A stretch of DNA of 64,000 nt from positions 95,210,330-95,274,329 of the forward strand of contig CM049307.1 in NCBI GenBank assembly GCA_026874595.1, given 5' to 3'. Positions within the stretch are counted from its first letter, which is position 1, and each line of letters begins with the position of its first letter. The notes beneath the pieces are model-generated. The model made no database searches. It was not told where the DNA came from and saw nothing but the letters and a program-made list of their open reading frames with translations. Both the position numbers and the translations under genes were made by a program. Below are positions 1 through 11,828 of this stretch, piece after piece. The DNA comes from Sipunculus nudus (lineage: Eukaryota; Annelida; Sipuncula; Golfingiida; Sipunculidae).

Positions 1-770
1 GCTGTCGCTTAGGTTTTTACCTTTCCATTGACCTTAACTCGGTAGTCGAGGTCACTGACCTTCCCAACGACCGGATACGACCCCTTCCATTGCACTAATA
101 GTTTGTTGCGATCAGTCAGCAACAACCACAAGACTTGATCACCGCTTTTAATGTCGCCCAATTGCTTGCCTCTATCGTAGCGACCCTTATTTCGAACTGC
201 AGCCTTTTCTGAGGCCTCACTCGCGACGGCACTTGTCACTTAATCGCTCTTTCAGGTCAAGGACGTTGTGATACGTGGTTTTAACCTCTGCATCTGTACC
301 CTCTTTGGTCCAGGATTCACGCAATATCCGCATTGGAACTCTGACCATCCGTGAAGCAGCTCAAAGGGCGTAAACCCCGTGCTTTCCTGCGGAATTTCGC
401 GATGAACGAACAATACAGCATTCTCGTATTAATCCCAATCGTTTGATCCCCGACTGCACATCCGCTTGAGCATAAGCTTCGGGGTTCAATTAAACCGTTC
501 GGCAATCCCGTTGCAGATAGGACGTGGTGGTCAAGTACTTGATCGATAGCAGTATGCTTACCTCACGCATGAGTTCAGAGGTAAATTGACTCTCCATGTC
601 GGTGAGAATTTTTGCCGGTATTCGTACTATATATGTGTGTGTGTGTATCTACTAATGCTTCTGCTACCGTGACCGTCTCTATGTTCAGCAGTGGCACGGT
701 CTGAGGCCAGCGAATAGCATAATCCATTGAGGATTTACAGGGTGTATCGGCCCGACGGCGCCCTCAAAGT
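1..770 (-). pseudogene. Ty3/gypsy integrase remnant (core to C-terminal GPY/F domain)
   Basis: Read on the minus strand from about 765 downward, the frames give integrase core pieces (DYAIRWPQTVPLLNIETVTV, then ILTDMESQF with the second catalytic Asp). They end at 239-9 in an integrase C-terminal domain with the GPY/F-type stretch LLVQWKGSYPVV. Several frameshifts and stops separate the pieces, and a (TG)n tract sits inside the core near 630-650, so it cannot make a full protein. The family inserts retrotransposon cDNA into host DNA. No LTR, RT or gag from this copy is visible because the window edge cuts it. It is a canonical gypsy type, distinct from the Gmr1-like element at 50-56 kb. Confidence 0.85.
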
Positions 771-980
771 AACAGCACTCAGGCACACAACAAATCGCAA
801 GTCAGCGGCTAAACAACTAGAGTATATTAAAGAAAATAAAAGATACATATTTCAAAATCACCAACCAGATTGAATTCCCAAGCTTGATACGCCTCACTAG
901 TTACACTGGCACATACAGTAGATCAAAACTTACTAAAAGCACAGTCTTTAACAGTCTTTAGATTTCCTGGACTAGTAATA

Positions 981-1280
981 CTGGACTCCGGCTGGTGGCA
1001 CCTCACTTGACTCCGGCTGGCAGCACCTAACTGGGCACTGGCTCGCAGCTCCTCATTGGACACCGGCTGGCAGCACCTTACTGGACACCGGCTGGCAGCA
1101 CCTCACTGGACACAGGCTGGCAGCACCTCACTGGACACATGTTGGCAGCACCCCTTTGGACACAGGCTGGCAGCACCTCACTTGACCCCGGCTGGCAGCC
1201 CCTCACTGGACACAGGCTGGCAGCACCTCACTTGACGCAGACTGGGAGAGCCTCACTTGAAACAGGGTTGCGGCAATTCC
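981..1280. repeat. 25-bp minisatellite, about 12 units
   Basis: Units of the type CTGGACACCGGCTGGCAGCA plus CCTCA begin at 981, 1006, 1031, 1056, 1081, 1106, 1131, 1156, 1181, 1206, 1231 and 1256, an exact 25-bp step. GC content is far above the flanks. Because 25 is not a multiple of 3, the plus-strand open frame through it (1139-1459) is a by-product of the repeat. Confidence 0.93.
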
Positions 1281-1689
1281 GGCGGACGGCACTTCTGGTC
1301 TCTCCAGGCTCCACACTGTGTCTCCTTGAAAACTGTCTATGGACTCTTATAAATACCCTTCAACCCTTGAGGCTCATTAATATGCATAAAACTAAAACAA
1401 AGCCTCGCCTGCTTTTCCTACCATGGCCCATCTATTCTCATGAGCATGCTGAATACTAAATAGGCTGGGAACAAAAACTGGTAATCCCAAAACATTGTCT
1501 CATAACAAGAGGTAAAACTTGACCTGCTGCTCACTCTAAAATCCCTTCATTGAAAGCCCGCCATTGTTTAACAGTAAAATACACTGACCGGCACGTCAAT
1601 TCTTTCTCAACAAATACAAATGTACATCGAACCCGGTACAGCTAATCTGTGAAATGAAATTAAACAAAATGACGAGATCCATTTCGTGA

Positions 1690-2095
1690 CACTTTGGACG
1701 TTGTTTCACTTCTCCCTTTAAAACTTTATAAAGTATTAGACGGGTGGCTTGAATATGGTATTCGTGGGCTGTAAGGTTTAAATTAAATGGTTCATCTGAA
1801 TTAAAAATTACGAATCGTCTTCTTGTCTCTTACCTTTAAAGCTTTATAAAGGAATAGACGGGTGGGTGGTATGCGGCATTTATACTCTGTTAGAGTTTAT
1901 TCAAATGGGTCGTCCCCATTAAAAATCAGGACGGCGTTTTCGTTGGCTCTCTCCTTCTTTGTTTTATAAAAGAATAGAAATGGTTGGTGGTATGTGGCAT
2001 TTGTTGGCTGTCAGATTTTATTAAACTTTTTCGTCCCCATTTAAATCAGGACGGTGTTTGCCTTCTTTTTTTTACGCTTTATTAAGGAAAAGACG
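1690..2095. repeat. Tandem repeat of about 118 bp, just over 3 copies
   Basis: The phrase CTTTATAAAGGAATAGACGG recurs in diverged form at about 1724, 1842, 1962 and 2076. Between them are recurring GTCCCCATTAAAAATCAGGA and GGTATGTGGCATTTGTTGGC segments. The copies are diverged, so the array is old. No coding potential is seen in it, nor in 1281-1690. Confidence 0.8.
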
Positions 2096-2099
2096 TTCA

Positions 2100-3190
2100 G
2101 AGGCTCTGACCATTAAATCAACCAACTTCAATATACAAGCAAATATTTTATACAAAATATAAAAAAAAATAAAATAATTATACTTCTTCACTGAATTGTA
2201 GCTATCCTGTGACAGACTGTAAGCACATGTCGGGATTATGGATGTCAATTTGTAATCGTCAAAGCCGCAAAACCTGTTAATAACGGGTAAAATTATAAGG
2301 CCCATTTTGTACAACTTTAAGATGTTCCAAATATTCAGTTGTACTTAAATTTAAGAGATTTCATTAGTTACACTCATTAGCTACAAAGTACATTTCAATA
2401 GTCAAACATTCGTAAAATTTAATAAATAACTAACAACGTTACCCTACTTTTATGAATCGCTAGCCTGTATGCGTGAGGCAAATTAAACTTGTAAATGTCA
2501 TATCACAACACATGTTTGAGATCGAAAATTGATGATAAAATGCAACTTACCACAAATCGATATATCACATGACATGTTTTCTAAAGGTTGTACTTCTTTT
2601 TAAGACTTGTCAATAATGGAGTCCATCCTAAAAAAAAGGCGGCCATCTTGGATTATTTTTATTTACGTATCTGTCCAAAATTATTTGTATCAACTAGAAA
2701 ACATTCTATCAAATAAAAAACATTTTATTATAATTAAGCGGGAATTTAGCCAACTTTAGGATCATTTTTTTTTGGAAATATAGATTTCAGTGGCGGCCAT
2801 TTCGAAAAATTGTGGCCATCTTGGACATTGTCGGAATTCTCAGTGGCCATGCCTTTATTTTTTTAATTTTGGTAACATGGGAAGCCTTTCTGGAAGATTT
2901 CATGCTTGCATCACCATTTGCACTTTTTTTTCAATATCCCGCCTCGCTATTTACGCAAGCCCCAACCACTCGGGCTCAGTGCCAATACCAGAAACCGGCC
3001 TTCAACAAAGATAAACGACACTGTACAGCTGACCCTAACCCCAGTGAACTTACTTTAAACAAAGACCCCCGCAACCAGGGTTTACAGGACATTATAAGGG
3101 TACATCATCTGAAGAGTGTCACACGATCTGTGCTTGTGGTGTGAAACTAATTAGTAATAAAATGCCTGGAAAACACTTAGTTTAGTCCAT
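2100..3190. other. AT-rich sequence with repeated GGCGGCCATCTTGGA motifs, no gene recognised
   Basis: The motif GGCCATCTTGGA or close variants occurs at about 2640, 2793, 2813 and 2842, as in dispersed repeats of many marine invertebrates. An open frame at 2812-3144 (plus) matches nothing I recognise and lacks splice or start context, so I do not call it a gene. Confidence 0.4.
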
Positions 3191-3219
3191 TCTACATAAC
3201 ACATAACTTTAATTTTGAG

Positions 3220-3633
3220 CTCAGCTGACTGTAAACCTGTAAGACTGTAAGGCTGTGGCGCTTTGTATGTCGTCCGTCCGAGCGTCTGGCCGTCTCGCCG
3301 TCAGGTTGTCCGTTAGCAGGGCACAAATCGTAACTGCTGGTCCTAGAGACTTCTAAGTGACAAAAAAAAAAAAATATACAGAACCTCCAATATCTTGATA
3401 ATGAATGCATGGATTGTCATGAATCTTGCCTTAAATATTGACCATGACTTGTTTTGTCAGTTCCCGAAAAGTGGTGGCGCCACCTGTATTATTTGTTATT
3501 TTAAGAAATATTTTTTTTTTTTTTTTTATATGAAATGACAACAATCATGTCAGTTTCTCAGCTGTGATTACATCTAGTGTCCCAAACACTGGTGTGTTTA
3601 TTGATCACACGTGGATGCCCTTTAGTTATCACC

Positions 3634-3680
<47 letters not shown>

Positions 3681-4718
3681 CCTGTGTGTCCGTCCATCCA
3701 CACAAATGTGTGATAACTCCAGGTTGGATTGACACATGGATTTCTAACTTAACTTACGTATGACCCACCACTAAAGCAAGAACCTATATGATTTTTGGGT
3801 CACGAGGTCAAAGGTTAATGTCAAAGGATTCACGTATTTAAAAAGATTATGGCTGCATTTTTTGGCAAGCTTTTCATTCCAAACTTTCCATCTTGCGCAT
3901 TTAGCTGACAAGCAAGTATGGGAAGAGCATAAATGAATTTGGGGTCACTTGGTCAAAGGTCAAGGTCACATCGGCCATCTGTTCACAAATTAGTTTCCAG
4001 ATGATAAATCCAGTTTAGTTTGACATATTGGTTTCAAACTTAACATACATATGGCTCACCACTAAATAGGAACCGTGTCGATATTGGGTTCCAACTATAA
4101 ATGGCAAGGTCACAGGACCCATTTCTATAAAAAGAATGTGTATGCATTTCAAGCCAAACCTTTCATCACAAACCTTCCATCTTCAAGATAATGCTTACCT
4201 GCCAATAGGGGAAGATTTTATTAGATTTTGGGGTCATAGGGTCAAAAGTAAAGGTCACAGGGCCCATCCATTCACAAATTAGTTTATGGATGATAATTCT
4301 GCTATGGATAGACATATTTGCTTCAAAGTTGATTTATTAATGACCCACCACTTAAGTAAATTCATTTTGATTTTCAGGGTCCAGAGACCAAAGTTGAAGG
4401 TCACAGGAGTCACATCTTTAAAATGATTGTAGATGCACTGTAAATCAAACTGTCATCCCAAACTTTCCATCTTTCACACACGGCTTACTTTCCAAAAGTG
4501 AAGAAATCTGTAGATAGTGAGGTTACCTGGTCAAAGGTCAAGGTCACTTTTTAAAAATTGTTACAATAATCTAAATGCTGCAAGTTCAAGGATAATAAGC
4601 TCTAAGATTTTTGGTCACAAGGTCATTGGGTAAGGTCACAGGACTGTCATTTTGAAAAAAAAAATTCTTTAAAAATATCCTTATAGACAGCTGAGCGTCG
4701 AGACCCATGGGTCCCTAG
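3220..4718 (+). mobile_element. Helitron-like non-autonomous composite repeat with internal 287-bp tandem array
   Basis: It begins with TCAGCTGACTG and a GTCCGTCCG-rich stretch, passes a (TGTC)n tract (3625-3685), then carries three diverged units of about 287 bp starting near 3710, 4000 and 4290. It ends with the perfect palindrome GACCCATGGGTC (4702-4713) followed by CTAG (4715-4718) and TT. A 5' TC start, a hairpin close to the 3' end and a CTAG terminus followed by T are Helitron hallmarks. The classification is an inference, since no Rep/helicase gene is present. Each unit carries GGTCAAAGGTCAAGGTCAC-type cores. Confidence 0.6.
3625..3685. repeat. (TGTC)n microsatellite
   Basis: A run of TGTC units with few interruptions, placed at the head of the tandem array in the composite repeat. 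The same kind of tract precedes related repeats near 61.38 kb. Confidence 0.9.
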
Positions 4719-5840
4719 TTACTGAAGGAGATAACGTTTATTGTAGAAATGCTGAGTCAATAAAATGTTCATCAAAATCATCTCTGAAAAAAAATATTCA
4801 ACCATTAACTGGAAGAAATGAATAGTTTGACAGGCCCAGTTAACACAACCATAGTACTGAAGACAAGCCAACAAGCTTATGGTTATGAACACATGACTCG
4901 TATACTTTTCCGGTAAATTGATGGTAGCACAAGAGTCATGGCTTTAGTCGTAGCTGAATGCCTTTCATTTGCATGCCGGAACTCTTTCAATTTAACATAC
5001 AAAAGTTGTGTTTTATTTGTTCCAAAAATAAATATTTGCTTTGAAACTGAGACAGACGGTATCAAATATCTCCTCTTTTTGCCGCAGAGCTGGTTACAAA
5101 TCCATAGTATAGTCCTGCACTTTATCAAATTTGCACTTGTTGACCCCTCCCTGACCCTAAAAAGTCAAGGTCATCATATTTAGCTTTTTTTTAAAAAGTA
5201 AATCAAATACAAAAGTCATTTGTATTTTTATTCTAAGTATCACAAATATTACAACCAAAAATAACCTACCTCAACTTTGCTCTACAAAGGGCCACCGAAA
5301 CATCGACAGTACATTTACTACCCCGTGTCAATAAGTGCAAATGTACAATAGAAATCATATGGCACACCAATTTAATTCCCATTCTTTCCTTTGGAATAAA
5401 CAAACTGCTATATATCTTATACCTTACTTGATGAAGAAAACTTTATGCAAATGAAAAGTGATTCAGCAATGAGAGATTTAAATATTTTTCATACTTGCAA
5501 TTGTTGATCCCTCCGTGACTTTGGAAAATGTATTAGCGTCATCATATTTGATAGCATTTAAAACCCCAAAATAAATATACATTATATTGGTATGTTTAAT
5601 CTCATATTTCTACTCTCAATAACTAAAACGTTAAATGCAAAAGAGTCTTCCCTACCCTCATATGTTTTAACCCGTTGTTGCGATACATTTGTTTGAGGGT
5701 GGGCATATAAAGAGGGCGATACACACAAAAAGCTACCACCGATGCAATGCTATCACATATTTTCAATCTCTAGGGGTTTCTTTGCTGAATATGACAATGA
5801 GAATTATTCCCCTCGGATGGTACCTACCAACCCGTCTGAC
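4719..5840. other. AT-rich interval, no gene
   Basis: Only short frames occur. A diverged duplication is visible: the phrase around 5137-5180 (TTGACCCCTCCCTGACC, then GTCATCATATTTAGC) recurs around 5495-5555 as TTGATCCCTCCGTGACT, then GTCATCATATTTGAT. Nothing else is recognised. Confidence 0.5.
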
Positions 5841-5859
5841 TCATGGATTTAGTTAACAA

Positions 5860-6155
5860 TTCCGTCAAAAGAAAAACCCACTGCAATAATAGCTCACATG
5901 GACTTGGAATCTTCAACATTAGAATTGTGCTAACGGAGTTTCAAGATGATTTTACAAACATTGATGTAATTTGGAAAACATCCTGTTTGACATCGAACTG
6001 GTCAAGCTGGACATTGACATATCCTGTCTACAAGAAACAAGTAGTTTCTGACAGTGGTCTCTCAAGGCAGGACTCTGTACTTTCTTCTGAAAAGGAAAGG
6101 CTGCAAACCAGAGAAGGAAGCATGGCATGAGTTTTAATAGATTTGACTGTCCTTC
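5860..6155 (+). pseudogene. LINE endonuclease (EEP fold) N-terminal fragment
   Basis: Conceptual translation gives LGIFNIRIVLTEFQDDFTNI, then after a frameshift FDIELVKLDIDISCLQET and a stop. This is the start of the apurinic-endonuclease-like domain of non-LTR retrotransposons, of the kind often annotated as craniofacial development protein 2-like in invertebrates. The GTWN-like strand and the catalytic Glu of the QET motif are visible in degraded form. The downstream endonuclease and RT are absent. It sits between two Helitron-like repeats and is clearly dead. Confidence 0.75.
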
Positions 6156-6288
6156 AATGCTGAGTTTGCCTATCTTGTTTGTTGCTACAAACCTTGAAAT
6201 TAGCGTAAGACAGAAATTACTGTTAGTTTAACAGGTCCTGCAAAAATCAGTTTGTGCTTTAACAATATGGTTTCAAATGATTTTTTCA

Positions 6289-8906
6289 ATCAGCTGACTG
6301 AAAGTCATCTGTGCTATAGCGATTACTCTTCGTCTGTCCGGCCGTCCGTCGTGTCGTCCGGCCGTCCGTTAACAGAGTACAAATCGTAACCTCTGGACAA
6401 GTAATCGCCTTACTTGATATTAAGGGAGGTCTATGAACAATCTCCTTGGAAACCTGAAATTAGGTCTCTGTTACCCATATTCTCCAAGCTATGGGTTTCG
6501 TAAATACACCCCCCGCCCCAGAATAATATTGAATATTGAACAAGGAGTGTTCTATCAGATCCTGCAAAATAATGGCGTCATCTGTATTTTTCTCATTTTT
6601 ACGATTTTTTTCTCTGTATTTGTGATACCTTCAAAGAAGCTGTCGTCTGTTAACAGGGCACAAATCGTAACAACTGGACCTGGAACCTACTAACTTGACA
6701 TCCTTCGAGGTCCATGAAAAGTCTCTGTGGAAACTTGAAATTAGATCTCTGTTACTCATATCCTTTGGGCTCTGGGGCTCGTAAGTACCCCTCAGAATAA
6801 TTAAAAAATTGATACAAAAGCTCCAGTATCTGTATAACTAATGCATTGATCACCATGATTCTTTGCATGAATACTGATCATGGATTGTTACATCAGTTCC
6901 TGCAAACTGGTGGCGCCGCCTGTAGTTTTTGCGAATTTTAACGAATTTTTTTCTTTCTTTTTGTTACCTTAAAAGAAGCTGGCGTACCGCTTGACCTGGA
7001 ATCTTCTAACTTGACATCCTGGGAGGTCCATGAAAAGTCTTTATGAAACATAAAATTGTATCTCTGTTACCCATATCCTTCGAGCTATGGGGCTCGTAAG
7101 TACCCTTCCGAATAATTAAAAATTTGATACAAAAGCTCATATATCTGAATAACTACTGCATTGATCACCATGATTCCTCGCACGCATACTGATCACGGAC
7201 TGTTTCTTCAGTTCCTGGAGACTTGTGGCGCCTCCTGTATTTTTCAAAAAAATTTTACGCATTTTTCAGATCAGCTGAAAGCTGAGCCATAGTGACCACT
7301 CATTGTCGGGCGTCTAGATAACAGGGCACAAATCGTAACCGCCTAAACCTAGAATCTTCTTACTTGAAATCCTTGGAGGTCCATGAAAAATATCCTTGGA
7401 AACATGGAACTCTGCTACCCATATCCTCTGAGCCATGAGGCTTGTATATACCCCCCCCCCAGAATAATTAAAAATTTGGTACGAAAACTCTAGTATGTGA
7501 ATAACTTATTACTTGATTGCCATGGATCTTTGAATGCTTATTGATCATGGAGTGTTTCATCAGTTCCTGGAGACTGTTGGCGCCACCTGTATCTTTTTAA
7601 CTTTAACGCATTTTTCTCTATTTTTGAGACCATTAAAGCCTCATCTGTTTATGTGGCATAATTCATCATTGTTTGAACTAGAATTTCCTTACTTATGAAC
7701 TAGAGAGGTCCATGAAAGATCTTCACGAAAATCTGAAATTAGGTCTCTGTTACCCATATCCTTCGAGCTATGGGGCTCTTAAGCACCCCCCCCCCCGAAT
7801 AATTAAAAATGTGACACAAAAACTATGCATTCGTTTCTTAAGAACTCCTTTGAGACCCTTAGGACGATCTTTCTGAAACCCGGCATAGTTGTTCCCTCAC
7901 CTATGTATTTGTGTATAACAAAGACATGTGGCACCACCTGCAATCCTTTTTGTGCAGTACGAATCTGGGTAGATAACAGCCCATATCACAGGAGTGGTTC
8001 AATATATTGCGCTGACAGTTTTCATGTTCATAGATTCTCGACATCTCCATCTCATAATCGTGACTGGTGGCGCCATCTAGAATACGATGGGCGTAGCATC
8101 CATCTGTGCATTTGCCATCTGATCGTCTGTGTTGTTCTTCAACGTATTGGGTTGAAATTGTGCATATTCATAGATCCTCGACACCTAAATCTCATAAACA
8201 AAACTAGTGGCGCGATCAGCAGTCGTTTTCGCGTGACATTCATCCGTATACGCGTATTTGCTTTTGGTGAAAATTGCTCATATCCCAGGAGTGGTTCAAG
8301 GTATTGGTATGAAATTTGGCATGTCCATCAATCTAGGAAAGTTTTCTCGTAAACCAGACCGGTGGCGCCACCTACCTACCCGGTTTTGTAGAATAAATAA
8401 ATGCCCTTTTCACAGCAGTGATTTGCCGAATTTGGCCTGAAATAGTGCATATCCATAGATCTTGGACTTCCCCATATTGTATTCAAGATTGGTGGTGCCA
8501 TTTGCAATCGTTTTCCCGTGGCGTCCATCCGTACATGTGCTTTGGGTGTAAATTGCTCATATCTCAGGAGTGTTTTAAGGCATTGGTCTGAAATTTGGTA
8601 TGTCCATCCACCTACCTTTCCGTTTCCTTAGAATAAACTAATGCTCTTTTCTTAGGAATGGTGTGCCGTATTGGCTTGAAAATGTGCATTTCAATCCGTC
8701 TTGGAAAGTTTTCTCGTAAACCAAACAGGTGACTCCTGGTGTGTTTGTTTAATAAAATTTATACTCATTTTTCAGACTTTAGTGGACTATGTTCAGGGGT
8801 GGTGTGACCTACCACTCACAAGATTGTTTTGCACTCTGGCACTCATTTTGCTCATTGTTCAACGTTTCTTGATTTCAGCTAAGCGGCATGGCCCATGGGC
8901 CACTAG
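6289..8906 (+). mobile_element. Helitron-like composite repeat, second copy, with internal tandem units
   Basis: It starts TCAGCTGACTGAAAGTCATC after an A. The common module (CTATAGCGATTACTCTTCGT, GTCCG-rich) follows, then AACAGGGCACAAATCGTAAC-type units at about 6371, 6653 and 7318, a step of about 280-330 bp. Later units carry GGTGGCGCCATCT at about 8071, 8207, 8360 and 8490. It ends with the perfect palindrome GGCCCATGGGCC (8890-8901), A, then CTAG (8903-8906) and TT. The ends match those of 3220-4718 although the internal array differs. No transposase is encoded and open frames inside are incidental. Confidence 0.6.
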
Positions 8907-9106
8907 TTGTTGTTTAACCTCTGTCCTGTAAGAAAAGTCGTTTAAATATCCAAAGTCTTCAGCAATAAGGGTCTTGCTCAGATTTGTCCAGGCGTTTATG
9001 AAAAGTGAATGCCACAACAGTGAATATCCGATTCTGTCGCTCTCGTGCCCTCACTTCACGATTTCACTTATCGCCGATTTTCTTCGATTATCGGCTGATT
9101 TTCAAG

Positions 9107-10540
9107 CCCAGCTGACTTTAAGTCATCTGAACTATGGCAATTATTCTTTGTCTGTCTCTCCGTCTGTCGTACCGTAGGTCTGTCGAGGGCACAAATCGTA
9201 ATCGCTGGACCTAGAAACTTCTTACTAAAACCCACTCCTTTCAAACCTGAAATTAGGTCACTGTGACCTATATCCTCCGAGTTATGGGGCTCGGAAATAC
9301 ATCTCAGAATAATTATTTAAAATTTGATATGAAAGCTCCCTTATCTCAATAACTAATGCATTGATTGCCATGGTTCTTTCTATGCATATTGATAAAATGT
9401 GTTTCATCAATTCCTGAAGGCTCGAGGCGCTACCTGTATTTTTTTCTAATTTGTTCTCTTTTTTTAGAAGAGAAATGAATAAAGCAGTCCGGAAGATAAC
9501 AGTGCACAAACCTTAACTCTTAGACCAAGAAACTTTTAATTGTTTATTCAGGAAGGTCCTGGGCAAATCTCCTCGGAAACTTAAATTAGGTTACGATGAC
9601 CTATATAATGCGAGTTATTGGTCGAAAAAATAAATTGAGCACCCTGAAAGTCAGATGGGCTCAAATCATATCCGTTAGGCCTTAAATCTTCTAACACAAC
9701 ATCCAGGGAGTTTGTTGCGAGATTTTGCGAGAAACCCTTACCTAGATCATGATGACCTATATTTTGCCAGTAACATGCCAGAAACATGATTTTGAGCATC
9801 CTGTCAGTTAGAAAATTCACAAATTGTATCCGTTTGACTTATAAACTTCTAACTATACAACCTGGGAGGTCCTTGGCAAATCTCCTCAGAATCCTGAAAT
9901 TAGGTCAGGGTGACTTATCTTCTGCGAGCTACTGGCCAAAAAACATGATTTTGAGCACCAATTTGGCCTACAACCTTCTGATGTGACATTCAGGCAGGTC
10001 CTGGGTAAATGTCTTTAGAAGTATGAAATTTGATCACAGTGACCTATATCCTGTGAGTTATTGGATAAAAATCATAGTCTGAGCACCCTGGAAATCAGAT
10101 GTGCACAAACTGAATATGTTAGCTGTAGAATCTTCTTATGTAATATCCAGGGAAATCTTGGGCAAATTTTCTTTGAAAACTGAAAGTAGGTCATGATGAC
10201 CTATGTTCTACAAGCAACTGGCCAAAAACATGATTTTGAACGAGGCAGTCAGGCGGGACACAAATTGTAACTATTAGGCCTAGATCTCATAACACAACGT
10301 CCAAGTAGGTTCTGGCCAAATATCCTTTGGAACTTGAAGGTAGGTCATGGCGACTTATGTTCTGCAAACAACTGGCCAAAATAAGATTATGAGCACTTAG
10401 ACAGTCAGTCATGGCACAAAACTTTACTGCTGAACCAAGAACCTTCTAATGTGACGTCCAGGGAGGTCTTTGGCAAATCTCCTCTTTGAAACCTAGAATA
10501 AAGTCACTGTGACCTATATTCTCTGAGCTATGTAAAACAC
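9107..10540 (+). repeat. Third composite repeat: common 5' module plus tandem array of about 150-bp units
   Basis: The module CAGCTGACTTTAAGTCATCT opens it. Units then recur with a core of ACCTATATTCTGCGAGTTAT type and a TGGCCAAAAACATGATTTTG segment, at about 9590, 9760, 9910, 10050, 10195, 10340 and 10500. The step is irregular, about 140-160 bp. No clear 3' hairpin/CTAG end is seen, so it may be truncated near 10540. Confidence 0.6.
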
Positions 10541-11690
10541 CTAATTTTCGACAAAATCGGGTCGCTTGGGGTCTCCCACTATACGAATTGTACCCAGGCT
10601 GGGACATGAAACTCGACCCGGTTGCTTTTTTCATAGTCGGAACGATTTTATCGACCGACTGATTTACCTTTGACTCACCGTATCTCATACTAGATATACT
10701 AGATATGTGTATCATCTGCCTATTCAGGTAAAATACTTATTGCAATATACTTAACGCAATATTAACCAATATGTATTCACGACACGCTTCATTTTTTGTT
10801 TGTTTTTGTTTCATTTATGATTAAAAGTTTTTTGGATATAGTGTTTCGTAATAAAAAGACCGTAATATTAGTCTATTGTCGCTCACAGGCGTCGAATTGT
10901 TATGGAAGCACCGACAACTGTATAAATATAATTCATCCAGTTGATTAACGACAAGTCTTAAAAGGTCAATATAAGAAAGAAAAACCACCTTAAGCTTTAC
11001 GAACAACTCAGATTATAGTTTCAGTTAGGGTTGACTAGTACCTATATTTATGGAAAGTTTTTTTGTGTATTCGATACGACGAAACAGCATAGCTTATCGA
11101 TAATCGTATCGATGTCGTGTCTCAATATGTATCGATTCATCGGTACACTGATCCAGCCATACACAATAACCGATTATCAAAAAAGATATCTATTCATTAT
11201 TGCTTGAAAATAACCACAATTAATAAGGAACAAATACTGTTTTACGAAGCTGTAACTATAATTTTGCCATATTAGTGTGACACAAACATGTAGATAGCCG
11301 GTATAGGAGATTTCAACCGAAAGAAATGGAGTGGAGATGCATATTGGCACTATTTGTTGGCGAACCGTTGATATGCAGTTGCGCGGTGTCATGTAAATGT
11401 TGTTCTCCTGACTCACTCTATAACTTAAATTTGTAAGTCGCCAGGTGCATCGACTTATTTATGTCACGGAACGCAACTAGTATTGTTGGCCAATTTCACC
11501 CATTGACCTTTAAAAGTCGTTTCCTTTGGAAGCGCCGGACCAAGATGTAACAGGAAGGAGTGCACACTTTAAGGTTTATGGCCGACCCGATGTTACTTGC
11601 GAAGTCTGATAAGAACCTTGCATCGCGGTGTGAAACCCGGCTCGCGTTGCTGCTGGCGCCAAGCTACTGGCATCCTCCACAGGCTCACCA
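10541..11690. other. AT-rich interval, no gene recognised
   Basis: Short minus-strand frames (10446-10715, 11177-11416) match nothing I recognise. A run of TATCGATAATCGTATCGATG near 11095-11115 is locally self-complementary. No RNA gene or element ends seen. Confidence 0.4.
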
Positions 11691-11693
11691 CCG

Positions 11694-11696
11694 TAT

Positions 11697-11781
<85 letters not shown>
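11694..11781. repeat. (TA)n microsatellite
   Basis: A nearly uninterrupted TA run that creates the spurious YIYIYI peptide at the end of a plus-strand frame. Confidence 0.95.
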
Positions 11782-11784
<3 letters not shown>

Positions 11785-11828
11785 TTCTCCGGGTGCAGGA
11801 TTAAGACAGTCAATGATGTGAAGATGAT

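Noticed and set aside
1139-1459. Plus-strand protein of 106 codons
   Set aside because: Most of it is translated 25-bp minisatellite; the repeat length is not a multiple of three.
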